Assembly (NCBI GenBank): GCA_026129865.1
Contig: JAHCHG010000002.1
Span: 370,096-434,095 of the forward strand
Source: Pyrinomonadaceae bacterium
GTDB lineage: Bacteria; Acidobacteriota; Blastocatellia; Pyrinomonadales; Pyrinomonadaceae
Direction: 5' to 3'
DNA length: 64,000 bases
Shown here: one piece after another, positions 43,301-50,779 of the stretch
How the letters are laid out: every line of letters begins with the position of its first letter
How positions within the stretch are numbered: the first letter of the stretch is position 1
Translations under genes and position numbers: made by a program
Notes under the pieces: model-generated
Database searches by the model: none
The model's input: the letters and a program-made list of their open reading frames with translations, nothing else
What the model was told of the DNA's origin: nothing

Positions 43301-43963
43301 CATCCCGATCACGTCAATCGGGAACGGTTCGAGCGCGGTCAGAGCCGCGCCGATCTCCGTGCCGTTGAGCATCGTCCCGAAAGTTTCAATCGTAACCTGT
43401 GCGATGACCGGAACGCGGACTTTAGTCCGCTGAAATTGTTCAAAAATCGCCATCAATGCCGCTTTCGTTTGCAGCAAATCCTGACAGGTTTCGACAATCA
43501 AAAGATCAGAGCCGCCATCAACCAAACCGCGCACTTGTTCGACGTAAGCGTTTTTTAAATCACGAAAAGAAATATGCCCAAGCGTCGGCAATTTCGTCCC
43601 CGGACCGATCGAACCGGCGACAAACCGCTGATGCCCGCCCGTCGAATAATCATTTGCCAGACGCTTCGCCATCTGTGCCGCTTTAAGGTTGACATCGTAA
43701 GTTTTTTCGACAATCCCGAACTCCGCCAAAACGACTTCCGAACCGCCGAAACTGTTCGTTTCGATGACATCAACGCCCGCCTCCAAAAAATCGCGGTGAA
43801 CGATCTCGATCGCCTCCGGCTTCGTATAAAGCAGATTTTCCGAACAATTTTCAAAATTTTGCCCGCCCCAATCTTCAATCGAAAGACTCTGCGCCTGCAA
43901 ACTACTGCCCATCGCGCCGTCGAAAACGACGATTTTTTCTTTTAATAAATCTAAAAATTTCAT
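40361..43963 (-). CDS. metH: Cobalamin-dependent methionine synthase
   Basis: A 1200-residue full-length MetH, which transfers a methyl group from methyltetrahydrofolate to homocysteine via methylcobalamin. Domains in order: homocysteine-binding (VVFDGAMGSSLQAQ, then the zinc-ligand GGCCGTTPEHI), folate-binding (FLIVGERVNASGSKKMRDL), cobalamin-binding with the ligand histidine in KGDVHDIGKNLVDIIL, and reactivation (YGYFPCQSEGNDLIIY, then YSFGYPACPHIEDQ). Between the cobalamin and reactivation domains, about residues 850-930, is an unusually long Ser/Asp/Pro-rich linker containing a palindromic DNA repeat. The start overlaps the stop of the HNH gene by four bases. No cobalamin or SAM riboswitch is seen directly upstream. 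Confidence 0.95.
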   Translation of the reverse strand: MKFLDLLKEKIVVFDGAMGSSLQAQSLSIEDWGGQNFENCSENLLYTKPEAIEIVHRDFLEAGVDVIETNSFGGSEVVLAEFGIVEKTYDVNLKAAQMAKRLANDYSTGGHQRFVAGSIGPGTKLPTLGHISFRDLKNAYVEQVRGLVDGGSDLLIVETCQDLLQTKAALMAIFEQFQRTKVRVPVIAQVTIETFGTMLNGTEIGAALTALEPFPIDVIGMNCGTGPKQMAESLKYLCEHSEIPVSVLPNAGLPEVKDGKQHYDETPESFTKQVVHFAKDFGVNIVGGCCGTTPEHIKMLREAVENLSPKQRDASLAPSASSIYFRQPYSQDASFLIVGERVNASGSKKMRDLLEAENWDGLVNLAKSQEKEGAHILDVNVDFVGRDGVADMHELVSRLVTNVKIPLMLDSTEWEKMEAGLEHAGGKCLLNSTNYEDGEPRFLKVLELARQYGAGIVVGLIDEVGMARTAEDKIKIARRAYKDAVNYGIQAHDIFFDPLALPISTGIEEDRANALETIKAIKQIKEEMPEANIILGVSNISFGLNPAARVVLNSIFLHECVEAGMNSAIVNASKILPLNRFNEYEIEVALDLIYDRRKFDGDIVTYDPLGEFTTMFEGKTTKSMKKDISSLPIEERLKEHIIEGEKIGLEDNLKIALEKYPALDIINNILLGGMKVVGDLFGSGQMQLPFVLQSAEAMKAAVKFLEPFMDKVEGESNKGVMVLATVKGDVHDIGKNLVDIILTNNGYKVVNLGIKQHVDAILDSAAEHNADAIGMSGLLVKSTLVMRDNLEIMNERNLKTPVVLGGAALNRKYVDNDLVPLFEGRLFYARDAFDGLNAMDLLTSGEQSEAQSPKTKVAVVGKSEPSAVADGLSSDPDISDDQVQPPATAGGSDTEDLVGEDAKLGVQAARISLKEVGDTTHTTKSNVEPVENLPTAPFYGSKVVEIKDLTKVFAFINETALFKGQWQYKQGRKSPEEYQKILEETVYPKFKEIKAQAIREKLLEAKLVYGYFPCQSEGNDLIIYEDDERTEKMRFTFPRQPLEQRGGQNLCLADFFASKDSGKIDVVPFHLVTMGRRASEHSAKLFANDNYTDYLLFHGLSVESAEALAEMWHKRIREELGIADQDATEMAKLFKQGYQGSRYSFGYPACPHIEDQTKLFELLKPERIDVALTDEFMLEPEQSTSAIIIHHPEAKYFNVE
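41285..41378. repeat. Palindromic repeat pair inside the metH linker
   Basis: An inverted pair of 29 bases each: the left arm starts GTCAGAACCGCCTGCGGTAG, the right arm ends ACCGCAGATGGTTCTGAC. They differ at only a few positions and flank about 36 bases. Each arm itself holds GC-rich palindromic parts. It encodes Ala/Gly/Ser/Asp-rich sequence in frame (QPPATAGGSDTED and SEPSAVADGLSSD) in the linker of MetH. Confidence 0.85.
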
Positions 43964-44397
43964 AATTCAATTTGTTCAATCGGAGGATGAACGCCCACTC
44001 CATAAAGCACACGACGAAGATTTATTAAGCCCAAACGGTTCATTTTCAAGGCTTCGACTGTCGCTCGTCCGTATGAGGTAATTCCTACAATTTCCGTAAA
44101 ATCTTCGCTCCAAATAAAATGCTCGTTCCAGACAGATTTTCGCGGATTGAAGAGTTTCACCGATTCTCCTGTGATTTCATCTTCAAATTCCGTCCGCGAA
44201 GCTTTGAAAGCGTTGCAGCCTTGACACGCCAGAGCCAGATTTCCAGCGGAAGTCTTACCGCCCGAAACCTTCGGCAAAATATGTTCAAAACAAAAAGGCT
44301 GCGGCGTAAAATCTTCTGGAATATGACAATATTCACAAATTTTATTTGCCCGTTTTCTAACCAAATTGCGAAGTTTGATTGAAATATATTCACTCAT
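43960..44397 (-). CDS. HNH endonuclease
   Basis: A 145-residue HNH protein. The first CxxC lies in ANKICEYCHIP; the catalytic histidine is in FCFEHILPKVSGGKTSAGNL; the second pair is in LALACQGCNAFKAS. After the ββα-metal core, a 60-residue C-terminal part follows (LFNPRKSVWNEHFIW). It could be a restriction-like or homing-type nicking enzyme; no methyltransferase is near. It overlaps the upstream partner gene by eight bases and the metH start by four, so all three may be co-translated. Confidence 0.88.
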   Translation of the reverse strand: MSEYISIKLRNLVRKRANKICEYCHIPEDFTPQPFCFEHILPKVSGGKTSAGNLALACQGCNAFKASRTEFEDEITGESVKLFNPRKSVWNEHFIWSEDFTEIVGITSYGRATVEALKMNRLGLINLRRVLYGVGVHPPIEQIEL

Positions 44398-44794
44398 AAT
44401 CGGGCAAATTCAAACCGACTTGTTTTAAAGCATTTTGGAAAGTAATGCCGCGCAAATCGGCTAAAGCGGCAACCGCGCTCATTCTTACGGCGTGGATTTC
44501 TTCGAGTTTTTCAATCAATTTTGCCAACTCCGCAAAGCCTTCCGACGAAAGTTTCTCCTCATCGCGCAATTTTTGAAGTTTCTTCATCTGCACCAAATTT
44601 TTATTCGGCAGACGCTTTCCGATTATTTTCAAAAGTTTTTCTTCTTCGCCCGAGAGATGCGGCGCGATTCTTTCGGCTCGAACCTCTAAAACATTGCCGA
44701 CCAATTTTTCCAATTCGCTCAAAGGCATATTTTTCGCGGAAGAAATTATCTGCTGCGATGAAAGATTTTGTTGTCTATTCATAAATGTTTCCAT
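44390..44794 (-). CDS. Small helical protein encoded with the HNH nuclease
   Basis: A 134-residue, mostly helical protein (NMPLSELEKLVGNVLEVRAE, LSGEEEKLLKIIGKRLPNKN, then FQNALKQVGLNLPDY at the end). Start at 44794 or at the ATG at 44782. I do not recognise a family name. Proteins of this layout are often found directly before an HNH gene, here overlapping it by eight bases, so it is probably an accessory, inhibitor or DNA-targeting partner of the nuclease. Confidence 0.65.
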   Translation of the reverse strand: METFMNRQQNLSSQQIISSAKNMPLSELEKLVGNVLEVRAERIAPHLSGEEEKLLKIIGKRLPNKNLVQMKKLQKLRDEEKLSSEGFAELAKLIEKLEEIHAVRMSAVAALADLRGITFQNALKQVGLNLPDYE

Positions 44795-44835
44795 CCGGCT
44801 GTCTTTCTAACAAAACAAGAAAATTATAAATTGAA

Positions 44836-44866
44836 AAAACTCTGCACCAAACAAGCGCAGAGTTTT
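44836..44866 (-). terminator. Intrinsic terminator of the DUF937 gene
   Basis: Read leftward, stem AAAACTCTGC / GCAGAGTTTT with an 11-base loop followed by more T. It separates the DUF937 gene from the HNH/metH group. Confidence 0.8.
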
Positions 44867-45002
44867 CGTTAAAGTTTATCTTTTTGAACTCACGGCTGTT
44901 TAGCGGTTTATTTTACGTGGTCGCAAGTCGCTGTAACTCACCACGAAAATCAGTTTACCCAACATTTAAATGTCTGTCGAGTTTCAGAATCCGCCGGAGA
45001 GC

Positions 45003-45617
45003 TTATTTGCCTTTTGAAAAATAGCCGAATGCCATAGAAGCCAGATCGTCCATCGCGCTGCCGTCGCCGTCTTTGTCGAGCATTCCGGTTACCATGTCGA
45101 TCATCGGATTTCCAGAAGACTGAATTTCTTCCTTTTTCCCGCCGAGCCAATTTGAAAGTTCGCCCGCGCCCATGTTTTCCTGTTGCTTTTTCTTGCCGAG
45201 ATAACTCATAACGATCGGTGCCAGCGTGATCAGAAGTTTTGCGACCTGTCCGCTGTCCAGTCCCGTTTTTTGACCCAACTCGTTCGCCACCTGCGATTGT
45301 TTTCCGCCGAAAATATGCTCCAAAATACCGAGCCCGTTCGTCTGCCGCGTCGCTTCCTGCGGATTCGGTACGCCTCCGCCAAGGTAACCCATCAAGTTAT
45401 CGAGCAGTCCTCCGTCATGGTCTTTTGCCAGCGCCTGATCGAGATTTTCCGCGCCCTGCGGGTCGTTTGCATTGTTTGCCAAACCGCCGAGAATTGCCGG
45501 CAGCGCCATCTGAATTGCCGAATTTATCGCCGACGGATTTGCGCCCAAATTTTGGCTTATCTGACCGGTCGCTTCGACCGCTTTTTCCTGACCTAATAGA
45601 TCTTCAAGTGAAAACAT
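45003..45617 (-). CDS. DUF937 family (YidB-like) protein
   Basis: A 204-residue Gly/Ala-rich protein. SAINSAIQMALPAILGGLAN, then a second block VAKLLITLAPIVMSYLG KKK region, follow the DUF937 pattern of short helices with conserved P-x-x-x-x-x-L. Near the C-terminus, LDKDGDGSAMDDL forms an EF-hand-like DxDxDG loop that may bind calcium, a common addition in DUF937 proteins from this group. Function unknown; cytoplasmic or periplasmic location is not clear because no signal peptide is seen. Confidence 0.82.
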   Translation of the reverse strand: MFSLEDLLGQEKAVEATGQISQNLGANPSAINSAIQMALPAILGGLANNANDPQGAENLDQALAKDHDGGLLDNLMGYLGGGVPNPQEATRQTNGLGILEHIFGGKQSQVANELGQKTGLDSGQVAKLLITLAPIVMSYLGKKKQQENMGAGELSNWLGGKKEEIQSSGNPMIDMVTGMLDKDGDGSAMDDLASMAFGYFSKGK

Positions 45618-45723
45618 AAAATCTCCCGTTTGATTATTGATTGATGTCCTGAAATCATAACAAATAGCAGGCGCTTTGTCGCCGCGCGGACAACTGCCGA
45701 AATTAAATTTAAATTTCCAACCA

Positions 45724-47766
45724 ATGAAGCCAAAAAAACGAAGATCGATAATTAGTTCAATCGCGATTTTTGCGTTTATTCTACTCGCCGGCGCATTTGT
45801 TTTCCGGCTTTTTATTTATGAAGCTCCGAAACCTGCGCCGCCGGCTGAGGTTAGGACCGTTTTCGGATTCGCGCGCGAGTTTGGCGAGCCGTTTGGAATA
45901 ATCGAGCGCGACGGCGAGATCTTTGTATCCGACGGCGAAAAGGGAGCGATCTTTAAAATTGATGTGAACGGCGAATTTTCGACCGTTACGGACAAACTTT
46001 CAACGCCTTCTGCGATCGATCTTGATTTGGACGGGAATCTGATCGTTGCAGATTCCGGCTCGCATTCCATTAAAAGGGTCGATCTAAAGACCGGAAACAT
46101 CGATTTAATTGCGGGGATTGAAGGCGAGCCGGGCTTTGCCGACGGAAACGCAAAAGAGGCAAAATTTAACGGACCGGTCGGTTTAGCGGTTGCGGAAAGC
46201 GGAAACATTTACGTTTCAGACAGTTACAACGACAAAATTCGAGTGATCGAGAACGGAAAAGTTTCAACTCTTGCCGGCAGTTCCCAAGGATTCGCGGAAG
46301 GCTCGGGCGAACAAGTGAAATTCAACACGCCGCTTGGGCTCGCGGTCGCGAAAACCGGCGATCTGATCGTCGCCGACACGGGAAACTCGCGAATTCGTAT
46401 CGTCGATCCGAACGGAAAGACCGGAACGCTCGCCGGAAACGGAAGTTCAAAGCCGCTTGACGGATTGCCGGTAAACGCGGGATTCGTGCGTCCAACCGAC
46501 GTTGCGATCGATGAAAAAGGTGCGGTCTACATTGCCGATGGAAACGCTGTCCGCGTTCTCGGTCGAACCGTCGTGCCGCTTGTTGAAACGCTTGTAAATA
46601 GCGCCGGCGGATATGCGGACGGCGATCTCCGATCTGCGAAACTAAACCGACCGAGCGGCTTAGCGGTCGCGTCGTCGGGTGAAGTATTGATCGCTGATTC
46701 CGAAAATCAAGTCGTCAGAACGCTTGCAGCAAAGAATTCAAAAACCGGCAAACCGATAACAAGCGAGGAAATTGCCAAGCTGCGTTTATCGCCTCAGGAA
46801 TTTCGCGCGCTTGCCGAGCCGCGCTGGACATACGATCCGCCGGACAAACCGAGGGAAATTGCCGGAACGCTCGGCGAAATTCGCGGAGAAATTAAAGACG
46901 AAAATTCGCAGGCGTGGTTTCATAACGGTTTGGACATCGTCGGCGGATTTGGTGAACGGGCGCGGTTTGTTCGCACCGAAAAAGTTCTAGATCCTTCTGC
47001 GGTGCAAAACTTTGCGACGCTTCGCGAACTGATTAGAATGCCTTCGCTCGGTTATATTCATATCAAATTGGGACGAAATTCGAACGACGAAGTTTTTAAC
47101 GATCGGCGCTTTATTTATTCACTCGATGAAAAAGGTGATCTAACTGGACTGCGGGTCGCGCGCGGGGCAAAATTTAACGCCGGCGAGCCGATCGGCACTT
47201 TAAATGCGATGTACCACGTTCATCTGGTCACCGGGCGGCGCGGAAATGAGTTTAATGCGCTCGATGCGCTCGATCTTCCAGGCATTTCCGACTCGCGAAA
47301 ACCGACCATCGAACTTGTTTCTTTTTTTGATGAAAACTGGAACGAGATTGAAACCGGAAAAGATTCTCCGCGTATTAAACTTGCGGGCAAAGCGCGGATC
47401 GTTGTCAAAGCTTACGATCAAATGGACGGCAACGCAGACCGCCGTCGTTTGGGAGTTTTCAAATTCGGTTACCAGCTATTAGACAGTGAAAAACGCCCTG
47501 CGGGCGAACCGGTTTGGACGATCGATTTTTCAAAATTGCCGCCCGATTCAGCCGTTCCGTTCGTTTACGCAGCGGGCAGCAGGTCCGGCGCGACCGGTGA
47601 AACGATCTTCAATTATGTTGTCACGAACGAAGTTCACGGAGAACTTTTTAGAGAAGGTTATTTCGACACGGCAAACTTAACGAAAGGTGATTTTGTCCTA
47701 AGGATTTTAGCCGCGGATTATTTTGGCAACATTGCCGAAAAAGATATCGATATTCTAATTCAGTGA
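45724..47766 (+). CDS. NHL-repeat propeller protein with a degenerate M23/LytM-like C-terminal domain
   Basis: About 680 residues from the ATG at 45724; the frame opens 48 bases earlier but the added residues are not needed. A membrane anchor is at residues 10-32 (IISSIAIFAFILLAGAFVFR). The next 320 residues hold about six NHL repeats, each with a pattern like PVGLAVAESGNIYVSDSYND and IRVI. The C-terminal part includes WFHNGLDIVGGFGERARFV, GYIHIKLG and MYHVHLVTG, which recall the H-x-G-x-D and H-x-H of M23 peptidases but lack the full zinc set. It probably scaffolds or recognises the cell wall rather than cutting it. Confidence 0.8.
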   Translation: MKPKKRRSIISSIAIFAFILLAGAFVFRLFIYEAPKPAPPAEVRTVFGFAREFGEPFGIIERDGEIFVSDGEKGAIFKIDVNGEFSTVTDKLSTPSAIDLDLDGNLIVADSGSHSIKRVDLKTGNIDLIAGIEGEPGFADGNAKEAKFNGPVGLAVAESGNIYVSDSYNDKIRVIENGKVSTLAGSSQGFAEGSGEQVKFNTPLGLAVAKTGDLIVADTGNSRIRIVDPNGKTGTLAGNGSSKPLDGLPVNAGFVRPTDVAIDEKGAVYIADGNAVRVLGRTVVPLVETLVNSAGGYADGDLRSAKLNRPSGLAVASSGEVLIADSENQVVRTLAAKNSKTGKPITSEEIAKLRLSPQEFRALAEPRWTYDPPDKPREIAGTLGEIRGEIKDENSQAWFHNGLDIVGGFGERARFVRTEKVLDPSAVQNFATLRELIRMPSLGYIHIKLGRNSNDEVFNDRRFIYSLDEKGDLTGLRVARGAKFNAGEPIGTLNAMYHVHLVTGRRGNEFNALDALDLPGISDSRKPTIELVSFFDENWNEIETGKDSPRIKLAGKARIVVKAYDQMDGNADRRRLGVFKFGYQLLDSEKRPAGEPVWTIDFSKLPPDSAVPFVYAAGSRSGATGETIFNYVVTNEVHGELFREGYFDTANLTKGDFVLRILAADYFGNIAEKDIDILIQ

Positions 47767-47828
47767 TACGCGGCGCTTGTTTCAATCTCCTCTAAAATTA
47801 TCTGATCTTCTTTTTTGGAGTAATTCGT

Positions 47829-49466
47829 ATGATGTATAAAACAGTTCAAATTCTGATCGCGGTTTTCGCGTTATCCATTTTCGCATTTGCAGTCGAAAAG
47901 CCTTCTACGAGCATTCGCACAACGCCGGCAGCGCCAAAATTTTCTGACGCTGAAAGGCAGTCGGAACTCGCGCGCCGGCGCGCCGCGGTTGGAAATTTGA
48001 TGAATGACGACAGCACACTGATACTTTTCAGCGCTTCGCCGAAGATCTATGCAAATGATGTCGATTTCTACTATCGACAGGAAAATAATCTCTATTATTT
48101 GACCAATCTGAAACAAAACGGCGCGACGCTTGTGATGAGAAAATCGGACGGAAAGGTCAGTGAATTTCTGTTTTTGCCGAAACGCGACCCGCAAGCTGAA
48201 GCGTGGAACGGCAAGATGTACAGCACCGAAGATGCGGCGAGAATTTCCGGAATCAATACGATCTTAGACGCAGCGGAGCAAAAAGCCTTTCTCGATTCAG
48301 CTGCGGCAAAAACCGATTTTACTTCAAAAACCGGCGTGGCAATTCCATCCGGAAATGGTTCGATCTATCTGATCGCAACCGAACCGACGGCTCGATTTTT
48401 AAGTGATGAATATCCGAAAGAGATCGAATTTGCTAAACGACTTTCAGGAAGATCGGTCGTTGATGCCCGTCCGATATTTCGGGACCTGCGCCTGGTAAAA
48501 TCGCCGCACGAAATTAGATTGATGGAGCACGCGATCGACATCACGGGCGAAGCTCTCGGTCGTTCGATGGGAATGATCGGAACGGCAAATTGGGAATATG
48601 AGGTTCACGCCGAAGTCGATTACACATTTCGCCGTCGCAATGCCGATTACTGGGGTTATCCGTCGATCGTCGGCTGCGGCGTAAACGCGACGACGCTGCA
48701 TTACGTTGAATCGCAGGGTGCCGTAAATAAAGGCGATCTGATGCTGATGGACGTCGGTGCGGAATATGATCATTACACAGCGGACGTGACGCGAACATTT
48801 CCCGTCAGCGGCAAATTTTCAAAAGAGCAAAAGGAGATCTATCAAATAGTTTACGACGCACAGGAAGCAGCCGCGAAAACCATAAAACCGGGCGGAAAAT
48901 TCTCCGACCCGAGCGAAGCTGCGGCAAAGGTGATCGAAAATGGACTGGCAAAACTTGGACTGATTACCGAGGTTGGCGCGTCAGTTCCCGGTCTGGGTTA
49001 CGACGTTCCGGATGGCGCCGGCGGAACAAAAAAAGTAACCGTTCCGCAATATAAACTCTGGTACATTCACGGTTGGGGACATTGGCTCGGGATGAACGTT
49101 CATGATGTCGGCGGCGGCGGTTCTACCGTTTTCAAGGAAGGGATGATCATGACAAACGAGCCGGGCATTTATATTCGCGAAGACGCGCTCGATTATTTGC
49201 CGGACACGCCGGAAGTAAAGGAATTTATCGCCAAAGTCAGACCGGCATATGAAAAGTACAAAACGATCGGAGTGCGAATCGAAGACGATATGCTCGTTAC
49301 TAAAAGCGGTGTCGATTGGATGACGAAAGCGCTTCCGCGTTCGATCGCAGACATCGAGATCTTTATGGCAAATGCTTCGAAACAAATGTTTGCAAACGCC
49401 AGCCGGCTTAGCCGGAATCCATATTTTGCGGGTATTGCGCGGCGCGAAGCGACTCATTCGCACTGA
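47829..49466 (+). CDS. Secreted M24-family Xaa-Pro aminopeptidase
   Basis: A 545-residue enzyme with signal peptide (MYKTVQILIAVFALSIFAFA). The N-terminal creatinase-like domain (residues about 40-230) includes YRQENNLYYLTNLKQNGATL. The pita-bread domain carries the five metal ligands: Asp in LMLMDVGAEYDHY and TADVTRTFPV, His in YIHGWGHWLGMNVHDVGG, Glu in GMIMTNEPGIYI and RIEDDMLVT. It removes N-terminal residues preceding proline, here outside the cytoplasm. GGAG lies nine bases before the ATG. Monocistronic, with a strong terminator after it. Confidence 0.93.
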   Translation: MMYKTVQILIAVFALSIFAFAVEKPSTSIRTTPAAPKFSDAERQSELARRRAAVGNLMNDDSTLILFSASPKIYANDVDFYYRQENNLYYLTNLKQNGATLVMRKSDGKVSEFLFLPKRDPQAEAWNGKMYSTEDAARISGINTILDAAEQKAFLDSAAAKTDFTSKTGVAIPSGNGSIYLIATEPTARFLSDEYPKEIEFAKRLSGRSVVDARPIFRDLRLVKSPHEIRLMEHAIDITGEALGRSMGMIGTANWEYEVHAEVDYTFRRRNADYWGYPSIVGCGVNATTLHYVESQGAVNKGDLMLMDVGAEYDHYTADVTRTFPVSGKFSKEQKEIYQIVYDAQEAAAKTIKPGGKFSDPSEAAAKVIENGLAKLGLITEVGASVPGLGYDVPDGAGGTKKVTVPQYKLWYIHGWGHWLGMNVHDVGGGGSTVFKEGMIMTNEPGIYIREDALDYLPDTPEVKEFIAKVRPAYEKYKTIGVRIEDDMLVTKSGVDWMTKALPRSIADIEIFMANASKQMFANASRLSRNPYFAGIARREATHSH

Positions 49467-49486
49467 GATTGCGATTCGGTTTCGAT

Positions 49487-49541
49487 AAAAGGCTCGGATA
49501 AATTTGCTTGAAATGCAAAGATTTATCCGAGCCTTTTGAAT
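49487..49541 (+). terminator. Strong intrinsic terminator after the M24 peptidase gene
   Basis: A 17-base perfect stem AAAAGGCTCGGATAAAT / ATTTATCCGAGCCTTTT, extended inside by a TTGC/GCAA pair, with a short loop. A T-run is part of the 3' arm. Confidence 0.88.
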
Positions 49542-49651
49542 TGACTAAATCTTCCAAAATGTTTTAATCGTTACTGCGTCCAGAATGGTAATCGACGATA
49601 AACGGAACATTTCGGAATATTTTCTCTTAAAAGTCATTCGGATAATTCATC

Positions 49652-50635
49652 TTGAAATTAGTTAAAGAAAAGTTTACTTCAAATTCTGCCGACGCGAATC
49701 TTCCGCTCGTCATTGTCAATCCGAAAAGTGCTTCGGGTGCAACGCGCGAAAATTGGGCGATCACGGTCAGCGATCTGCGGGCGCATTTCGGCGCTTTCAA
49801 TGTCGCATTTACAAAATCGGCGGGCGACGGCATCGCACTTGCGAAACGAGCGGTCGAAAACGGGCGAAAGTTCATCATCGCCTGCGGCGGCGACGGGACG
49901 ATAAACGAGGTCGCAAACGGAATTTTGCTCACAGGGCAAGATGTCGAATTCGGCGTGCTGCCGTCCGGCACCGGCGGAGATTTTCGCAGAACGATCGGAA
50001 TGCCGCCGAATATCCGCGACGCCGCGATCGCTCTGCGCGAAGGACAGACGCGCCGGATGGATGTCGGGAAAGTTTCTTTCATCGATCATGAAGGTAAACC
50101 GGCTTCTCGTTATTTTTTAAACGTTTCGAGTTTCGGGCTTTCCGCTTCGATCAATGAACGCGTGAAAAAACAGAATTTTCTGAACTGGCTCCCAGCCGGC
50201 GCGGTTCGCGGAAAAGCAAATTTTGCGTTCTCGACTTTGCAGGAAGTTTTAGAGTCGGACTTTCTGACCGTCCGCGTAAAGATCGACGAAAAGGAAGAAA
50301 AAACTTTGAACACGATAAATTTTGCGGTCGCAAATTCGAGATTCTTCGGCGGCGGAATGAAGATCGCGCCCGGCGCGAAGATCAACGACGGATTGTTCGA
50401 TGTAATAAACATCGGCGATATAAAGACATTGAAGATATTGCTGAATGCCTATAAACTCTACGGCGGTTCGCATCTGGCACTTAAGGAAGTGAAATCGACC
50501 GTAGCGAAACGGGTCGAAGTTTCTGCTTTTGATACAGATAAAACGATCTTTATCGAGACCGACGGCGAATTGCCCGGAGAACTTCCGGCTGTCTGGGAAA
50601 TTGTCCCAAATGCGATGCGGATAAGAACGCCGTAA
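49652..50635 (+). CDS. Diacylglycerol kinase-family lipid kinase (YegS/BmrU type)
   Basis: A 327-residue protein starting with TTG at 49652. The ATP-binding region is LPLVIVNPKSASGATREN and FIIACGGDGTINEVANGIL, with the glycine-rich GGDGT signature, then VLPSGTGGDFRRTIGMP. The lipid-binding C-terminal half has FLNVSSFGLSASINERVKK and the metal-site part GGGMKIAPGAKINDGLFDV. It phosphorylates a lipid alcohol such as diacylglycerol, sphingosine-type base or a related lipid at the membrane; substrate unproven. Next to the acyl-lipid fusion gene, across a repeat. Confidence 0.9.
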   Translation: MKLVKEKFTSNSADANLPLVIVNPKSASGATRENWAITVSDLRAHFGAFNVAFTKSAGDGIALAKRAVENGRKFIIACGGDGTINEVANGILLTGQDVEFGVLPSGTGGDFRRTIGMPPNIRDAAIALREGQTRRMDVGKVSFIDHEGKPASRYFLNVSSFGLSASINERVKKQNFLNWLPAGAVRGKANFAFSTLQEVLESDFLTVRVKIDEKEEKTLNTINFAVANSRFFGGGMKIAPGAKINDGLFDVINIGDIKTLKILLNAYKLYGGSHLALKEVKSTVAKRVEVSAFDTDKTIFIETDGELPGELPAVWEIVPNAMRIRTP

Positions 50636-50639
50636 CTAT

Positions 50640-50760
50640 GGAGCGCAGGCAGCCTTGCCTGCGTGTTTGCGGTGGTTTTTGATCTCTCTATAGCTGCTGT
50701 TTAGTTTCGCGGCGTTGTTTTCGCGCTTTGCGCTCATCGCAGGCAGGCTGCCTGCGCTCC
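50640..50760. repeat. Palindromic repeat of the GCAGGCAGCC family
   Basis: Inverted ends GGAGCGCAGGCAGCC (50640-50654) and GGCTGCCTGCGCTCC (50746-50760) enclose about 90 bases, which include TTTTCGCGCTTTGCGCTC as at 26.7 kb. It fills the gap between the lipid kinase and the acyl ligase. Confidence 0.9.
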
Positions 50761-50779
50761 TTGGCTGCTTCCATAAATT

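Noticed and set aside
43963..44100. A cobalamin or SAM riboswitch for metH
   Set aside because: metH starts inside the HNH gene and I see no B12-box or SAM-type structure there.
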